13,458 nt of DNA from Acidobacteriota bacterium (GCA_022571615.1 JACZXM010000031.1:1-13458); one strand, 5' to 3'. Counted from the first letter of the stretch, positions 1 through 7,266 are shown. Notes: generated by a model from the sequence alone, not told the origin. Numbers and translations: made by a program.

Positions 1-29
1 TCGAGGTATTGACGCATAATTCATATATA

Positions 30-45
30 ATAATTTTAAAATTAT
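30..45. repeat. 16-bp perfect AT palindrome in the leader of the HD gene
   Basis: ATAATTTTAAAATTAT equals its own reverse complement and ends 7 bases before the ATG at 53. A TTGACG hexamer lies at 9-14 and a TATAAT at 26-31, but the 11-bp gap between them is too short for an ordinary sigma-70 promoter, so I do not pair them. No Shine-Dalgarno sequence is visible before the ATG. The palindrome could be a promoter or operator element, or simply reflect the A/T composition. Confidence 0.35.
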
Positions 46-52
46 AACCAGT

Positions 53-652
53 ATGCCAGAGACTGTCAAACGAGATATTGAGTTCCTGTACGAGGTTGGA
101 TCGCTCCGTAATGTAGAGCGAGGCTGGCGCCAACATTTTGCTGTCACTATGACCAATAATCTTGAGCACAGCATGCGGGTAGCCTTCCTAGCGCTAATTA
201 TTGCCCGTAAAGAAGGGGTAGGCAATGAGGAAAAAATTCTAAAAATGGCCCTGATTCATGATCTTGCCGAAACCAGGACTTCCGATCATAGTTACGTCCA
301 AAAAGTTTATGTTGAGGCTGACGAAAAAAAAGCAGCCCATGATCTTTTTACCGGGACTATTCTTGAAAACTTAAAAACTGATATTCTTCATGAATATGAA
401 GCCCGGGAAAGTATTGAAGCAAAAATTGTGAAAGATGCGGACAACCTCGACATTGATCTTGAACTAAAAGAGCTGGAAGAACGAGGACATCTTTTGCCGG
501 CTAAAAAAATGGCATTCCGAAAAAAAATCCGGGAGGAAAAATTATATACCAATACAGCACGTAAAATGTGGGATGAAATTGTTGAATCAGATCCGGCCAG
601 TTGGCATCTTACCGCCAACAAATGGCTTAAGATCCCCGATGCTGGTAAATAA
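53..652 (+). CDS. HD-domain (YfbR/HD_3-like) phosphohydrolase
   Basis: A 199-residue protein, the usual length of YfbR-type 5'-deoxynucleotidases. The metal-binding H..HD..D signature is complete: H39 in NNLEHSMRVA, H69-D70 in LIHDLAE, and D128/D130 in VKDADNLD. An upstream Arg/Trp segment (R24-W-R26) sits where this family has a substrate-contacting R-W. Members are cytoplasmic, metal-dependent nucleoside-monophosphate or related phosphohydrolases; the substrate here cannot be read from sequence. The ATG at 53 is preferred because the family N-terminus aligns from there, although no ribosome binding site is visible, which may mean leaderless or AT-driven initiation. Composition is clearly AT-rich with many A runs, unlike everything to its right, so it comes from a different genome. 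Family: fairly sure. Source (CPR/Patescibacteria): inferred. Confidence 0.85.
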   Translation: MPETVKRDIEFLYEVGSLRNVERGWRQHFAVTMTNNLEHSMRVAFLALIIARKEGVGNEEKILKMALIHDLAETRTSDHSYVQKVYVEADEKKAAHDLFTGTILENLKTDILHEYEARESIEAKIVKDADNLDIDLELKELEERGHLLPAKKMAFRKKIREEKLYTNTARKMWDEIVESDPASWHLTANKWLKIPDAGK

Positions 653-661
653 ATTCAATTG

Positions 662-697
662 CTTATCTCCCTTATATCGCTCATAACCCTTATCCCC
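662..697. repeat. Four degenerate 9-bp tandem units
   Basis: Consecutive units read CTTATCTCC, CTTATATCG, CTCATAACC and CTTATCCCC (662-670, 671-679, 680-688, 689-697). They lie directly after the HD gene and end at the point where composition switches to GC-rich. I associate such C-T-T-A-T-rich intergenic repeats with small AT-rich genomes, from recollection only. They mark the approximate right edge of piece 1. Confidence 0.5.
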
Positions 698-706
698 CAT
701 GATTAA

Positions 707-970
707 CATCATTGCCGCAATGGCGAAATCCCTGAGACCAGGAAGCCCACTTACTTCACGCGTACCGCGGTCTCCTTGCGACAACACACCTTCACGGAGA
801 TCGGCGAGGATCTGGACGTGGACATCGATGCCGCCGGGCGGCGGATGGTCTTCGCTTCGACACGACATAACGTGCAGCCGGATCTGTATATCAAGGCCGT
901 CGACGGTGTGGCGGTCACGCAATTGACGGCCGATCCCGCGTCGGATGTGCAGCCGGCGTTCAGCCCGGAC
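707..970 (+). pseudogene. Internal fragment of a TolB/WD40-like beta-propeller protein
   Basis: An in-frame stop (TAA, 704-706) is followed by 88 open codons that read as part of a PD40/WD40-like propeller protein. Recognisable pieces are RNGEIPETRKPTYFTRTAV, then FTEIGEDLDVDID, AGRRMVFASTRHN, PDLYIKAVDG and the blade signature AFSPD at 954-970. Blades normally continue AFSPDG..VAFAS, but here the next residues belong to an RND pump. Both ends are missing, with no start signal and no signal peptide. By recollection the closest style is a planctomycete TolB-like protein. I treat it as a piece of a larger gene caught between two joins, not a functional N-terminus of the pump. Confidence 0.7.
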
Positions 971-3814
971 AACTCGCGCGACGCGCTGTACCTGCGCAAC
1001 TACGGCACGCTGAACGTGCGTGACGACCTGCTGCGCATTCCCGGCATGGGCTCGGTGCTGAGCTTCGGCGCGGGCGACTACGCGATGCGCGTCTGGCTCG
1101 ACCCGGCCAAGCTGGCCGGCCACGACCTGACGGCCTCCGACGTGGTCAGCGCGATTCGCGAGCAGAACACCCAGGTCGCCGCCGGCGTGGTGGGCGCACC
1201 GCCCGCGCCGCATGGCACCGACTTCCAGCTCGCCATCAATGCCCAGGGCCGGCTGGTGAACGAGGAGCAGTTCGCCAACATCATCGTCCGCACCGACACC
1301 AAGACCGGCGCGCTGGTGCGCGTCAAGGATGTCGGCCGGGTCGAGATCAGCGCCAACACCTATGCGCTGCGCAGCCTGCTGAACAACAAGGAAGCCGCGG
1401 CCATCGCCATCTTCCAGGCGCCGGGCTCCAACGCGCTGGCCATCTCCGACAACGTCCGCAAGACGATGGAGCGGCTCAAGCCCAACTTCCCGGCCGGCGT
1501 CGACTACAGCATCGTCTACGACCCGACGCGCTTCGTGCAGACCTCCATCGAGAAGGTGGTGCACACGCTGTTCGAGGCCGTGGCGCTGGTGGTGCTGGTC
1601 GTGATCGTGTTCCTGCAGACCTGGCGCGCCTCCGTGATCCCGCTGGTCGCGGTGCCGGTGTCCATCGTCGGCACCTTCGCGGTGCTGCTACTGCTGGGCT
1701 TCTCGATCAACACGCTGACGCTATTCGGCCTGGTGCTGGCCATCGGCATCGTGGTGGACGACGCCATCGTCGTGGTCGAGAACGTCGAGCGCAACATCCA
1801 GGACGGCCTCACGCCGCACGACGCGACGGTGAAGGCCATGCAGGAAGTCTCGGGCCCCATCATCGCGATCGCGCTGGTGCTGTGCGCCGTGTTCATCCCG
1901 CTGACGCTCGTGCCGGGCCTGTCGGGCCAGTTCTACAAGCAGTTCGCCGTCACCATCGCGATCTCGACGGTGATCTCGGCCTTCAACTCGCTGACCCTGT
2001 CGCCCGCGCTGGCCGCCATCCTGCTGCGCCCGCATGACGCGCCCAAGGATCCGTTGATGAAGCTCATGGACCGCCTCTTCGGTCGCTTCTTCCATTGGTT
2101 CAACTGCTTCTTCCAGCGCCGCTCGGCCGGCTACGGCCGCGGCGTCACCGGCATCCTGAAGCGCAAGTCGCTCGCCCTGGTGGTCTACGCGCTGCTGCTG
2201 GGCCTGACCGCGCTGCTGTTCGCGCGCATCCCGACCGGCTTCGTGCCCGCGCCCGACAAGCAGTACCTGATCGGCGTGGCCCAGCTGCCGGCCGGGGCGA
2301 GCCTGGACCGCACCGAGGAAGTCATCCGCCAGATGAGCGACATCGCGCTGAAGGTGCCCGGCATCGTCGACTCGGTGGCCTTCCCCGGCCTGTCGGTCGC
2401 CGGCTTCTCGGCCTCGCCCAATGAAGGCATCGTGTTCTTCGGCCTGGACAGCTTCGACAAGCGAACCTCGCGCGAGCTGAGCAAGGAAGCCATCCTCGGC
2501 CAGGTCAACGGCGCCATCCAGCAGATCAAGGGCGCGCGCATGTTCGTCGTGCCGCCGCCGCCGGTCGACGGCCTGGGCATCGCGGGTGGCTTCAAGGTGC
2601 AGGTGCAGGACCGCAGCAGCCAGGGCGAACAGGCACTCTACGGTGCGACCTGGGGTACGCTGGGCCAGATCTACGGCAACCCCAACACGTCCATCGGCAC
2701 GCCGTACTCGACCTACGACATCAACGTGCCGCAGCTGTTCGCCAACGTGGACCGCGTGAAGGCCAAGCAGATGGGCGTGCCGCTGGGCTCGATTTACGAC
2801 ACCCTGCAGATCAACCTCGGCTCGCTCTACGTCAACGACTTCACCAAGTTCGGCAAGACCTACCAGGTCATCGTGCAGGCCGATGCGCCCTTCCGCGCCA
2901 AGGCCGAAGACGTTGTCCAGCTCAAGACGCGCAACGGTGCTGGGGACATGGTGCCCCTGGGCTCGCTGATGAATGTCGAGCCGACCTTCGGCCCGACCCG
3001 CGTCACCCGCTACAACGGCTTCCCGAGCGCGGACATCAACGGCGCGCCCAAGCCCGGCTTCTCGTCCGGCCAGGCCGAGGCCGAGATCGAACAGATCCTC
3101 AAGCGCCTGCCGCGCGGCATGAGCTATGAGTGGACCGACCTCAGCTACCAGGACCGCCTGACCCGCGACGTCACCGTGCCCGGCATCGGCATCAAGGTGC
3201 CGACGCTGGTGGCCGTGCTGGCCTTCTCGGTCATCCTCGTCGTGCTCGTGCTGGCCGCGCAGTACGAGAGCTGGAGCCTGCCGCTGGCCATCATCCTGAT
3301 CGTGCCGATGTGCATCCTGTCCGCGCTGTTCGGGCTGTGGCTGTCGCACTTCCCGCCCTTCATGCAGCCGGGCGACCTAAACATCTTCACGCAGGTGGCG
3401 CTCGTCGTGCTGGTCGGCCTGGCGTGCAAGAACGCGATCCTGATCGTCGAATTCGCCAAGGAGCTGGAGGAGCACGGCAAGTCGGTCTACGACGCCGTTG
3501 TCGAGGCCTGCCGGCTGCGGCTGCGCCCCATCCTGATGACCTCCATCGCCTTCTGCGCCGGCGTCATCCCGCTGATCCTCGGCAGCGGTGCCGGCAGCGA
3601 GATGCGGCGTGCGATGGGTATCGCCGTGTTCGCCGGCATGCTTGGCGTGACCTTCTTCGGCATCTTCCTGACGCCGGTGTTCTACAGCCTGTTGCGCAAG
3701 GGCACCGAGAAGCGCCGCGCCCGCGCCGCCGCGCTGCGCGCCCAGGTCGAGGCGGCGGCCCACGCCTTCCACCCCGGCATCGATGACGCCGACACGCCCA
3801 ACAAGGGAGCCTGA
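776..3814 (+). CDS. RND (HAE1/MexF-like) efflux permease, N-terminus missing
   Basis: Drug/proton antiporter of the inner membrane that works with a periplasmic adaptor and an outer-membrane channel. The pump part starts at about 962. The first ~65 residues of the open frame (TTG at 776) are the propeller fragment, so the TTG is not the true start. LYLRNYGTLNVRD...IPG opens the PN/PC porter region. Residue numbers below count from the TTG. Proton-relay residues are D328-D329 (GIVVDDAIVVVENVER) and K885 (LACKNAILIVEFA). Membrane segments lie near 263-283, 285-308, 312-334, 360-383, 388-417, 465-485, 808-828, 834-857, 870-893, 918-938 and 945-973. These are eleven of the usual twelve: TM1 and roughly the first 140 residues are absent. 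The C-terminus is intact and stops 1 bp before the lipoprotein gene, a normal pump-channel operon arrangement. No adaptor gene is present, as expected if the left side was lost at the join. Family certain; Burkholderiales origin inferred. Confidence 0.92.
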   Translation: MRQHTFTEIGEDLDVDIDAAGRRMVFASTRHNVQPDLYIKAVDGVAVTQLTADPASDVQPAFSPDNSRDALYLRNYGTLNVRDDLLRIPGMGSVLSFGAGDYAMRVWLDPAKLAGHDLTASDVVSAIREQNTQVAAGVVGAPPAPHGTDFQLAINAQGRLVNEEQFANIIVRTDTKTGALVRVKDVGRVEISANTYALRSLLNNKEAAAIAIFQAPGSNALAISDNVRKTMERLKPNFPAGVDYSIVYDPTRFVQTSIEKVVHTLFEAVALVVLVVIVFLQTWRASVIPLVAVPVSIVGTFAVLLLLGFSINTLTLFGLVLAIGIVVDDAIVVVENVERNIQDGLTPHDATVKAMQEVSGPIIAIALVLCAVFIPLTLVPGLSGQFYKQFAVTIAISTVISAFNSLTLSPALAAILLRPHDAPKDPLMKLMDRLFGRFFHWFNCFFQRRSAGYGRGVTGILKRKSLALVVYALLLGLTALLFARIPTGFVPAPDKQYLIGVAQLPAGASLDRTEEVIRQMSDIALKVPGIVDSVAFPGLSVAGFSASPNEGIVFFGLDSFDKRTSRELSKEAILGQVNGAIQQIKGARMFVVPPPPVDGLGIAGGFKVQVQDRSSQGEQALYGATWGTLGQIYGNPNTSIGTPYSTYDINVPQLFANVDRVKAKQMGVPLGSIYDTLQINLGSLYVNDFTKFGKTYQVIVQADAPFRAKAEDVVQLKTRNGAGDMVPLGSLMNVEPTFGPTRVTRYNGFPSADINGAPKPGFSSGQAEAEIEQILKRLPRGMSYEWTDLSYQDRLTRDVTVPGIGIKVPTLVAVLAFSVILVVLVLAAQYESWSLPLAIILIVPMCILSALFGLWLSHFPPFMQPGDLNIFTQVALVVLVGLACKNAILIVEFAKELEEHGKSVYDAVVEACRLRLRPILMTSIAFCAGVIPLILGSGAGSEMRRAMGIAVFAGMLGVTFFGIFLTPVFYSLLRKGTEKRRARAAALRAQVEAAAHAFHPGIDDADTPNKGA
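3803..3809 (+). promoter_or_regulatory. Ribosome binding site that fixes the lipoprotein start
   Basis: AAGGGAG lies 6 bases before ATG 3816. It supports 3816 over an upstream in-frame ATG at 3783, because only 3816 places the lipoprotein signal peptide at the very N-terminus. Confidence 0.65.
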
Positions 3815-3815
3815 C

Positions 3816-5921
3816 ATGCAAAGGCCTGCACTCACGCTGCTCGCCCTGAGCATCCTCGCCGGCTGCGCCGGCCCCACGCTGTCGCCGGGCCCGCAGAACC
3901 TGGCGCCCGAGTCCTTCGCCCAAGCGCCTGCCGCCAGCCCCGGCGCGGCGCAGATGACGGCCGCCTTTGCCGACAGCGCCCAGTTGCAGCGCATCGTCGA
4001 CGAGGTGCTCGCCAACAACCGCGACCTGCGCGCCGCCGCCGCCCGCCTCAGGCAGGCCCAGGCCCTGGCCGAGTCGGCCGGCGCCCAGCGCCTGCCCACG
4101 GTGGGGGTCGGCGCCAACGCCAGCCGCCAGCGCGCGCCCAACGACCTCGGCCAGTTCAACAACTTCAGCAGCTACGGCGTCAATGCCACCGCGCGCTGGG
4201 AGGTCGACCTGTGGGGCCGCGCGTCGGCCAACGCGCAGGCGGCCGGCTATGACGCCCAGGGCGCCGCGCTGGACCGCGAAGCCGCCCAGCTCAGCCTGGC
4301 AGGCACCGCGCTGAACCTGCAGGCCCAGCTGATCGGCCTGGGCCACCGCCTCAGGCTCGCCAAGGAAGCCCTGCTCGTGCAGAACCAGCTGCTCGACCTG
4401 GTCAAGGCCCGCGTCGGCGCCGGCCGCGGCACCGCGGTCGACCAGGCCCGTGCCGAGGCGCTGGTGGCTCAGACCTCGGCCAGCGTGCCGGCGCTGCGCA
4501 ATGCCGCTTGCCTGACGCGATTGCAGCTCGACCTGCTGCGCGGCCAGCCGCCGGCCGACTGCGACAAGGCCGACAGCGACCCGCTGCCGGCGCTGCCCCA
4601 GCCGCGCCTCGTCAGCCTCGGCACCCTGCCCAACCCGGCCGCCCTGCTGGCCGCACGGCCGGACGTGAAGGCTGCCGCGGTGCGGGCCCAGGCCGCCGCC
4701 GCGCGGGCCCATGTCGCCTGGGCCGCGCGCTGGCCCACGCTTGGCCTGACCGGCCAGATCGGCTGGAGCGCGGCCAGCACCGGCAACCTGTTCAAGGGCG
4801 CCACCGAGGTCCATTCGCTGGCCGGCGCCTTGAGCTGGAACGTGCTGGACTTCGGCGCCCGCAAGGCCGAGCAGACCGCGGCCGAGGCCGGCTTCGAGTC
4901 CGCGGTGGCGGCGGCCGAGCAGGCCCAGCTGACGGCGCTGCAGGACGCCCAGGGCAGCCTGTCCACGCTGCGCGAGACCGAGCTGCAGGCGGCGGCCCAG
5001 GCCAGCGCCGCCGAGGCCACCACCCGCGCCCGCGACCGACTCATCCTGGTCGGCCCGCAGGATGTGAGCGAGAGCTACTCTCAGTGGCTCGCCGCCGGAC
5101 TCGGGCCCGGGGTCATCGTGCGCCACACCCCGCCCGAGCAGCAGGTGGCCCCGGTGCCCGTGAGCACGCTCCCGAAGCTCGAGTGGCTAGAGCGGATCGA
5201 AATCGAGCCGCCAGACGAATCCGTCGAGCCGCTCCCTGTGCCACGGATGCGGTGCGTGGTCTCGGCCACCGAACTGATGATGCACGATCGCGATCCAGAG
5301 GCCTGGCAGCGCCGTTTCGTGCACGGAGTATTGTCGCCCCGGGAGTTTGCGCCCGATGCGCCGTCTCGATCCAGGCTACCCGCAACGGTGCGGGGAACAT
5401 TGGTACATCGAGTGCTCGAGGAGATTCGCCAGGAGGCGGAGCTGTCGGCGATCCTGGAAGAGACAATCGGGGGGCTTGATGACCCGGAGCTCGAACGCCT
5501 ACTGTCCGACGATGTCTGTCTGCGCCAAGCGATCGAGGAGGAGATTCGAAGCGTGATCCAGAGTCCCGAGTGGGCCTGGTACGTTGCGGGAGAGCACCAT
5601 CGCGAACTGAGTTTCGTGCACCTGTTCGGCGCTCGGGAGTGGCGCATTGGCGCCTTCGACCTGTATCGACCCGGCGTCCCCGGCGCAGACGCAGGTCGGG
5701 ATGGAGCCTGGGTGATCGACTTCAAGACGCACGACATCGGGGCAGACGAAGCTCCGAAGGTCGCGCAGGACTACCGCATCCAGGTAGCGGTCTACGCCGC
5801 CGCCGCCGGCATTCGATCACCGGTTCAGGTGGCGCTCCATTTCACACGGCCGGGTGTTGTGGTCAAGATAGCGGGACCGTCCGGCCCGGACAGCCCGAGC
5901 GGACAGCAGAGCTTGTTCTGA
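3816..5921 (+). CDS. NodT/OprM-family outer-membrane efflux lipoprotein, fused in frame to a foreign nuclease domain
   Basis: Starting at ATG 3816 the frame has 701 codons, about 230 more than a normal outer-membrane channel. Residues 1-17 are a lipoprotein signal ending in the lipobox L-A-G-C (Cys17). Residues ~40-403 carry two OEP (TolC-like) repeats, with family markers NNRDLRAAAARLRQAQA, the helical ARWEVDLWGR stretch and LSWNVLDFGARKAEQTAA. The channel would dock with the RND pump encoded 1 bp upstream. From residue ~404 the protein changes to the C-terminus of an AddA/UvrD-like helicase-nuclease, so the last ~50-60 channel residues are missing. A lipid-anchored secreted channel carrying a cytoplasmic DNA nuclease makes no topological sense. 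I read this as a joined pair of partial genes, not a real fusion protein. Confidence 0.88.
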   Translation: MQRPALTLLALSILAGCAGPTLSPGPQNLAPESFAQAPAASPGAAQMTAAFADSAQLQRIVDEVLANNRDLRAAAARLRQAQALAESAGAQRLPTVGVGANASRQRAPNDLGQFNNFSSYGVNATARWEVDLWGRASANAQAAGYDAQGAALDREAAQLSLAGTALNLQAQLIGLGHRLRLAKEALLVQNQLLDLVKARVGAGRGTAVDQARAEALVAQTSASVPALRNAACLTRLQLDLLRGQPPADCDKADSDPLPALPQPRLVSLGTLPNPAALLAARPDVKAAAVRAQAAAARAHVAWAARWPTLGLTGQIGWSAASTGNLFKGATEVHSLAGALSWNVLDFGARKAEQTAAEAGFESAVAAAEQAQLTALQDAQGSLSTLRETELQAAAQASAAEATTRARDRLILVGPQDVSESYSQWLAAGLGPGVIVRHTPPEQQVAPVPVSTLPKLEWLERIEIEPPDESVEPLPVPRMRCVVSATELMMHDRDPEAWQRRFVHGVLSPREFAPDAPSRSRLPATVRGTLVHRVLEEIRQEAELSAILEETIGGLDDPELERLLSDDVCLRQAIEEEIRSVIQSPEWAWYVAGEHHRELSFVHLFGAREWRIGAFDLYRPGVPGADAGRDGAWVIDFKTHDIGADEAPKVAQDYRIQVAVYAAAAGIRSPVQVALHFTRPGVVVKIAGPSGPDSPSGQQSLF
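5022..5921 (+). pseudogene. C-terminal part of an AddA/UvrD-like helicase-nuclease (PD-(D/E)XK)
   Basis: This part begins inside superfamily-1 helicase motif VI (TRARDRLILVG, normally preceded by YVAL). It continues to a PD-(D/E)XK nuclease of the RecB/AddA type. Numbered from ATG 3816, the expected residues are present: H531 in RGTLVHRVLE, an acidic pair and His near EHHRELSF, D615 in IGAFDLYR, D635 and K637 in VIDFKTH, and the QxxxY motif Q656..Y660. Such proteins unwind and degrade DNA ends for recombinational repair. The ATPase part is absent because of the join at 5022-5042. The C-terminus is natural, ends in QQSLF and stops 24 bp from the convergent DUF429 gene. It is listed as a truncated gene; in its own genome it was presumably intact. 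Confidence 0.78.
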
Positions 5922-5945
5922 GCCCCGGCCGGGCGTGGGCCCGCG

Positions 5946-6689
5946 CTACCGGTTGGTGGGACGACGGGCCCATATCCAGCCCTCCGAGCGGCTGAGCTCG
6001 ATATCGAACGGTTGCACCACGTCGCCGCGGACGAAATCGGCCGCGGCGAGGCAGCAGATCACGGCATCGAGCACGTCCGCGTTGGACCTGGCCGATCTGC
6101 GGGCAGCCGCAGGTAGGGTGAGCTGGCGCTTCAGGCCCTTGAGAATCTCACGTCGTTCGCCTTTCTGCTCAGGTCTCTTGTATCCGGATGACCTGAGCCC
6201 GCAGGCGGTCAGGGTGGCGGCCGGATACACCTCGATTGCCGCGATCCGGGCGGCCGTGTTCGGCGACCAGGCCAGCGGAATCGCCGCGCCGGCCAGAGCA
6301 CGGACCTGTTGCAGAAGCGCGAGCGCGGCGTGCGCTGTGCGCGCGATGCGGTCGGCTCCGACATCGAGCGGCCGCTTGCCGATCTCCGATTCGATAATCC
6401 GGTCCGTGATGCGGCGGAACAGGAGGTTCGGATCACCGCCTACCGGGCGTCCTGCCTGGTGGCCGGACAGTGCGCGACTGAGCGCCCTGGGCCAGCCCAA
6501 CGGAGCATCCAGCGCCAGGAGCGACCACTCGGACTCGTCGATCCAGTCGACGATCGTACGTGCGTTATCCGCCGTGCCCCTGCAGGCGTGGCGCACGGAG
6601 AGCCGGTCAGCCTCGATCGTGCCGCATGCCAACCCGACCTTACGCGGATCCGTGGCACAGTCGATACCGATGAGTGTCAACGGTGTCAT
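5946..6689 (-). CDS. DUF429 protein, predicted RNase H-fold nuclease
   Basis: 247 residues from the ATG at 6689. A longer frame reaches 6845, but its extra residues are unlike the family, whose N-terminus is the first beta strand LIGIDCATDP. Acidic residues typical of this RNase H-like family are present: D10 in GIDCA, D61 in ALDAPLGWP, E153 in IEVYPAATL, and D205/D208 in ADVLDAVICCLAA. The biochemical role of DUF429 proteins is not established; the fold suggests nucleic-acid hydrolysis. It converges on the helicase-nuclease gene with 24 bp between stops. A 17-bp inverted repeat lies 11 bp upstream of the start codon. The ribosome binding site is weak (CGGAAC). Family assignment is fairly sure, function is inference. 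Confidence 0.8.
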   Translation of the reverse strand: MTPLTLIGIDCATDPRKVGLACGTIEADRLSVRHACRGTADNARTIVDWIDESEWSLLALDAPLGWPRALSRALSGHQAGRPVGGDPNLLFRRITDRIIESEIGKRPLDVGADRIARTAHAALALLQQVRALAGAAIPLAWSPNTAARIAAIEVYPAATLTACGLRSSGYKRPEQKGERREILKGLKRQLTLPAAARRSARSNADVLDAVICCLAAADFVRGDVVQPFDIELSRSEGWIWARRPTNR

Positions 6690-6700
6690 GGTGTTCCGAG

Positions 6701-6717
6701 CCTGTGCGGCGCACAGG
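6701..6717. repeat. Perfect inverted repeat upstream of the DUF429 start
   Basis: CCTGTGC-GGC-GCACAGG has 7-bp arms and a 3-base spacer, 11 bp upstream of the leftward ATG at 6689. It could be an operator, or a hairpin in the leader mRNA. It contains CTGT-N7-ACAG, one base shorter than the CTGT-N8-ACAG LexA box of gamma- and betaproteobacteria, so a LexA call is not justified. Confidence 0.5.
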
Positions 6718-6859
6718 GGTTGCAGCAGGCGCTTTCCCGAGTCTACTGTCCGCGCGGATACGGATGCTAGCTGAAACTTCCTCGGGGTCTGGGACGGTTC
6801 ATGCTTGAATCGCCGGTCGCCCGGGTTGGCTGTTCCGGGTTCCAAAGCCGAGTGGTGGG

Positions 6860-7039
6860 TGCCCTATCCTCGAGCGAGCCTGGGGCCTGCAGGACCGTTA
6901 CCGGCTGAGCTGGTGGGAGGCGCAGATCGTCGCCGCAGCCCAGTCGGTGCCGTGCGCGCTTCTACTCACCGAGGACCTGCAAGCGGACCAACGGTTCGGA
7001 GACCTGCAGGTTGTCGATCCTTTTGCCACCGATCCATGA
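6860..7039 (+). pseudogene. C-terminal remnant of a PIN-domain (VapC-like) ribonuclease
   Basis: In the frame ending at TGA 7037-7039 the last ~57 codons read ILERAWGLQDRYRLSWWEAQ, then IVAAAQ, LLLTEDLQ and LQVVDPF. This is the end of a PIN domain: the helix with the third acidic residue (here Glu in WWEAQI, usually Asp) and the strand with the fourth acidic residue (TEDLQ). Upstream codons are not PIN-like and the frame closes at 6806-6808. The first half, with the first catalytic Asp, is therefore missing. No antitoxin gene is adjacent. It looks like a decayed toxin or orphan PIN gene. Confidence 0.55.
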
Positions 7040-7164
7040 AGCGATTCTTGCAACGGCCTTGCCGCTCAGACTGGCTGGCACCGATGCTGGTCGAAGGGAT
7101 CCGAGATGGGGCAAGGTGGCTGCCTGTCAAGCTGTTACCATTGCCCGGTACCGTGAAGTTGTAA

Positions 7165-7193
7165 TTGACGCTGAATACGACCCCTCTTGTACG
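7165..7193 (+). promoter_or_regulatory. Possible cold-shock promoter
   Basis: TTGACG (7165-7170) matches five of six -35 bases. At 16-17 bp spacing the -10 would be TTGTAC or TGTACG (7187-7193), which is weak. It is the best-looking -35 in front of the cold-shock gene. If correct, transcription would start near 7200 and leave a leader of about 80 bases. Confidence 0.3.
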
Positions 7194-7230
7194 AACGAGA
7201 GGGTTGAGTAAGAGTGCCGGTGGTCGGCAC
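7182..7230 (+). promoter_or_regulatory. Two consecutive hairpins upstream of the cold-shock gene
   Basis: Hairpin 1 (7182-7203) pairs CCCTCTTGT with ACGAGAGGG, nine pairs with one G-U, loop ACGA. Hairpin 2 (7214-7230) pairs GTGCCG with CGGCAC, loop GTGGT. Cold-shock genes often have long structured leaders that change fold with temperature, so a regulatory role is plausible. Hairpin 1 overlaps the candidate -10 and might instead act as a DNA operator. The function is inferred only. Confidence 0.4.
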
Positions 7231-7266
7231 GCCTCCGTCAAGAAGCAGCAACACCGACTTTCTTCG

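Noticed and set aside
9..31. Sigma-70 promoter TTGACG/TATAAT before the HD gene
   Set aside because: The two hexamers are separated by only 11 bp, outside the working range, and the region is AT-rich enough to give TATAAT by chance.
1721..3349. Long leftward open frame opposite the RND gene (others at 587-1564 and 3564-5126)
   Set aside because: In very GC-rich coding DNA the antisense frame is often open. These translations are low-complexity Arg/Gly/Ala/His-rich and match no family, while the plus frames are clear.
776..3814. Novel fusion of a beta-propeller N-terminus with an RND pump
   Set aside because: The pump lacks its first helix and ~140 residues, the propeller part is an internal fragment with a TTG 'start', and the join sits on a motif common to both. 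A chimera explains this better than a real fusion.
3816..5921. Novel secreted channel-nuclease fusion
   Set aside because: An outer-membrane lipoprotein cannot carry a cytoplasmic helicase-linked nuclease sensibly, and both partners are truncated exactly at a shared motif.
6701..6717. LexA (SOS) box
   Set aside because: The spacer between CTGT and ACAG is 7 bases instead of 8, so it was kept only as an inverted repeat of unknown role.
6805..7164. 119-codon rightward frame as a gene
   Set aside because: It has no family character or ribosome binding site; the PIN-remnant frame in the same stretch reads as real protein.
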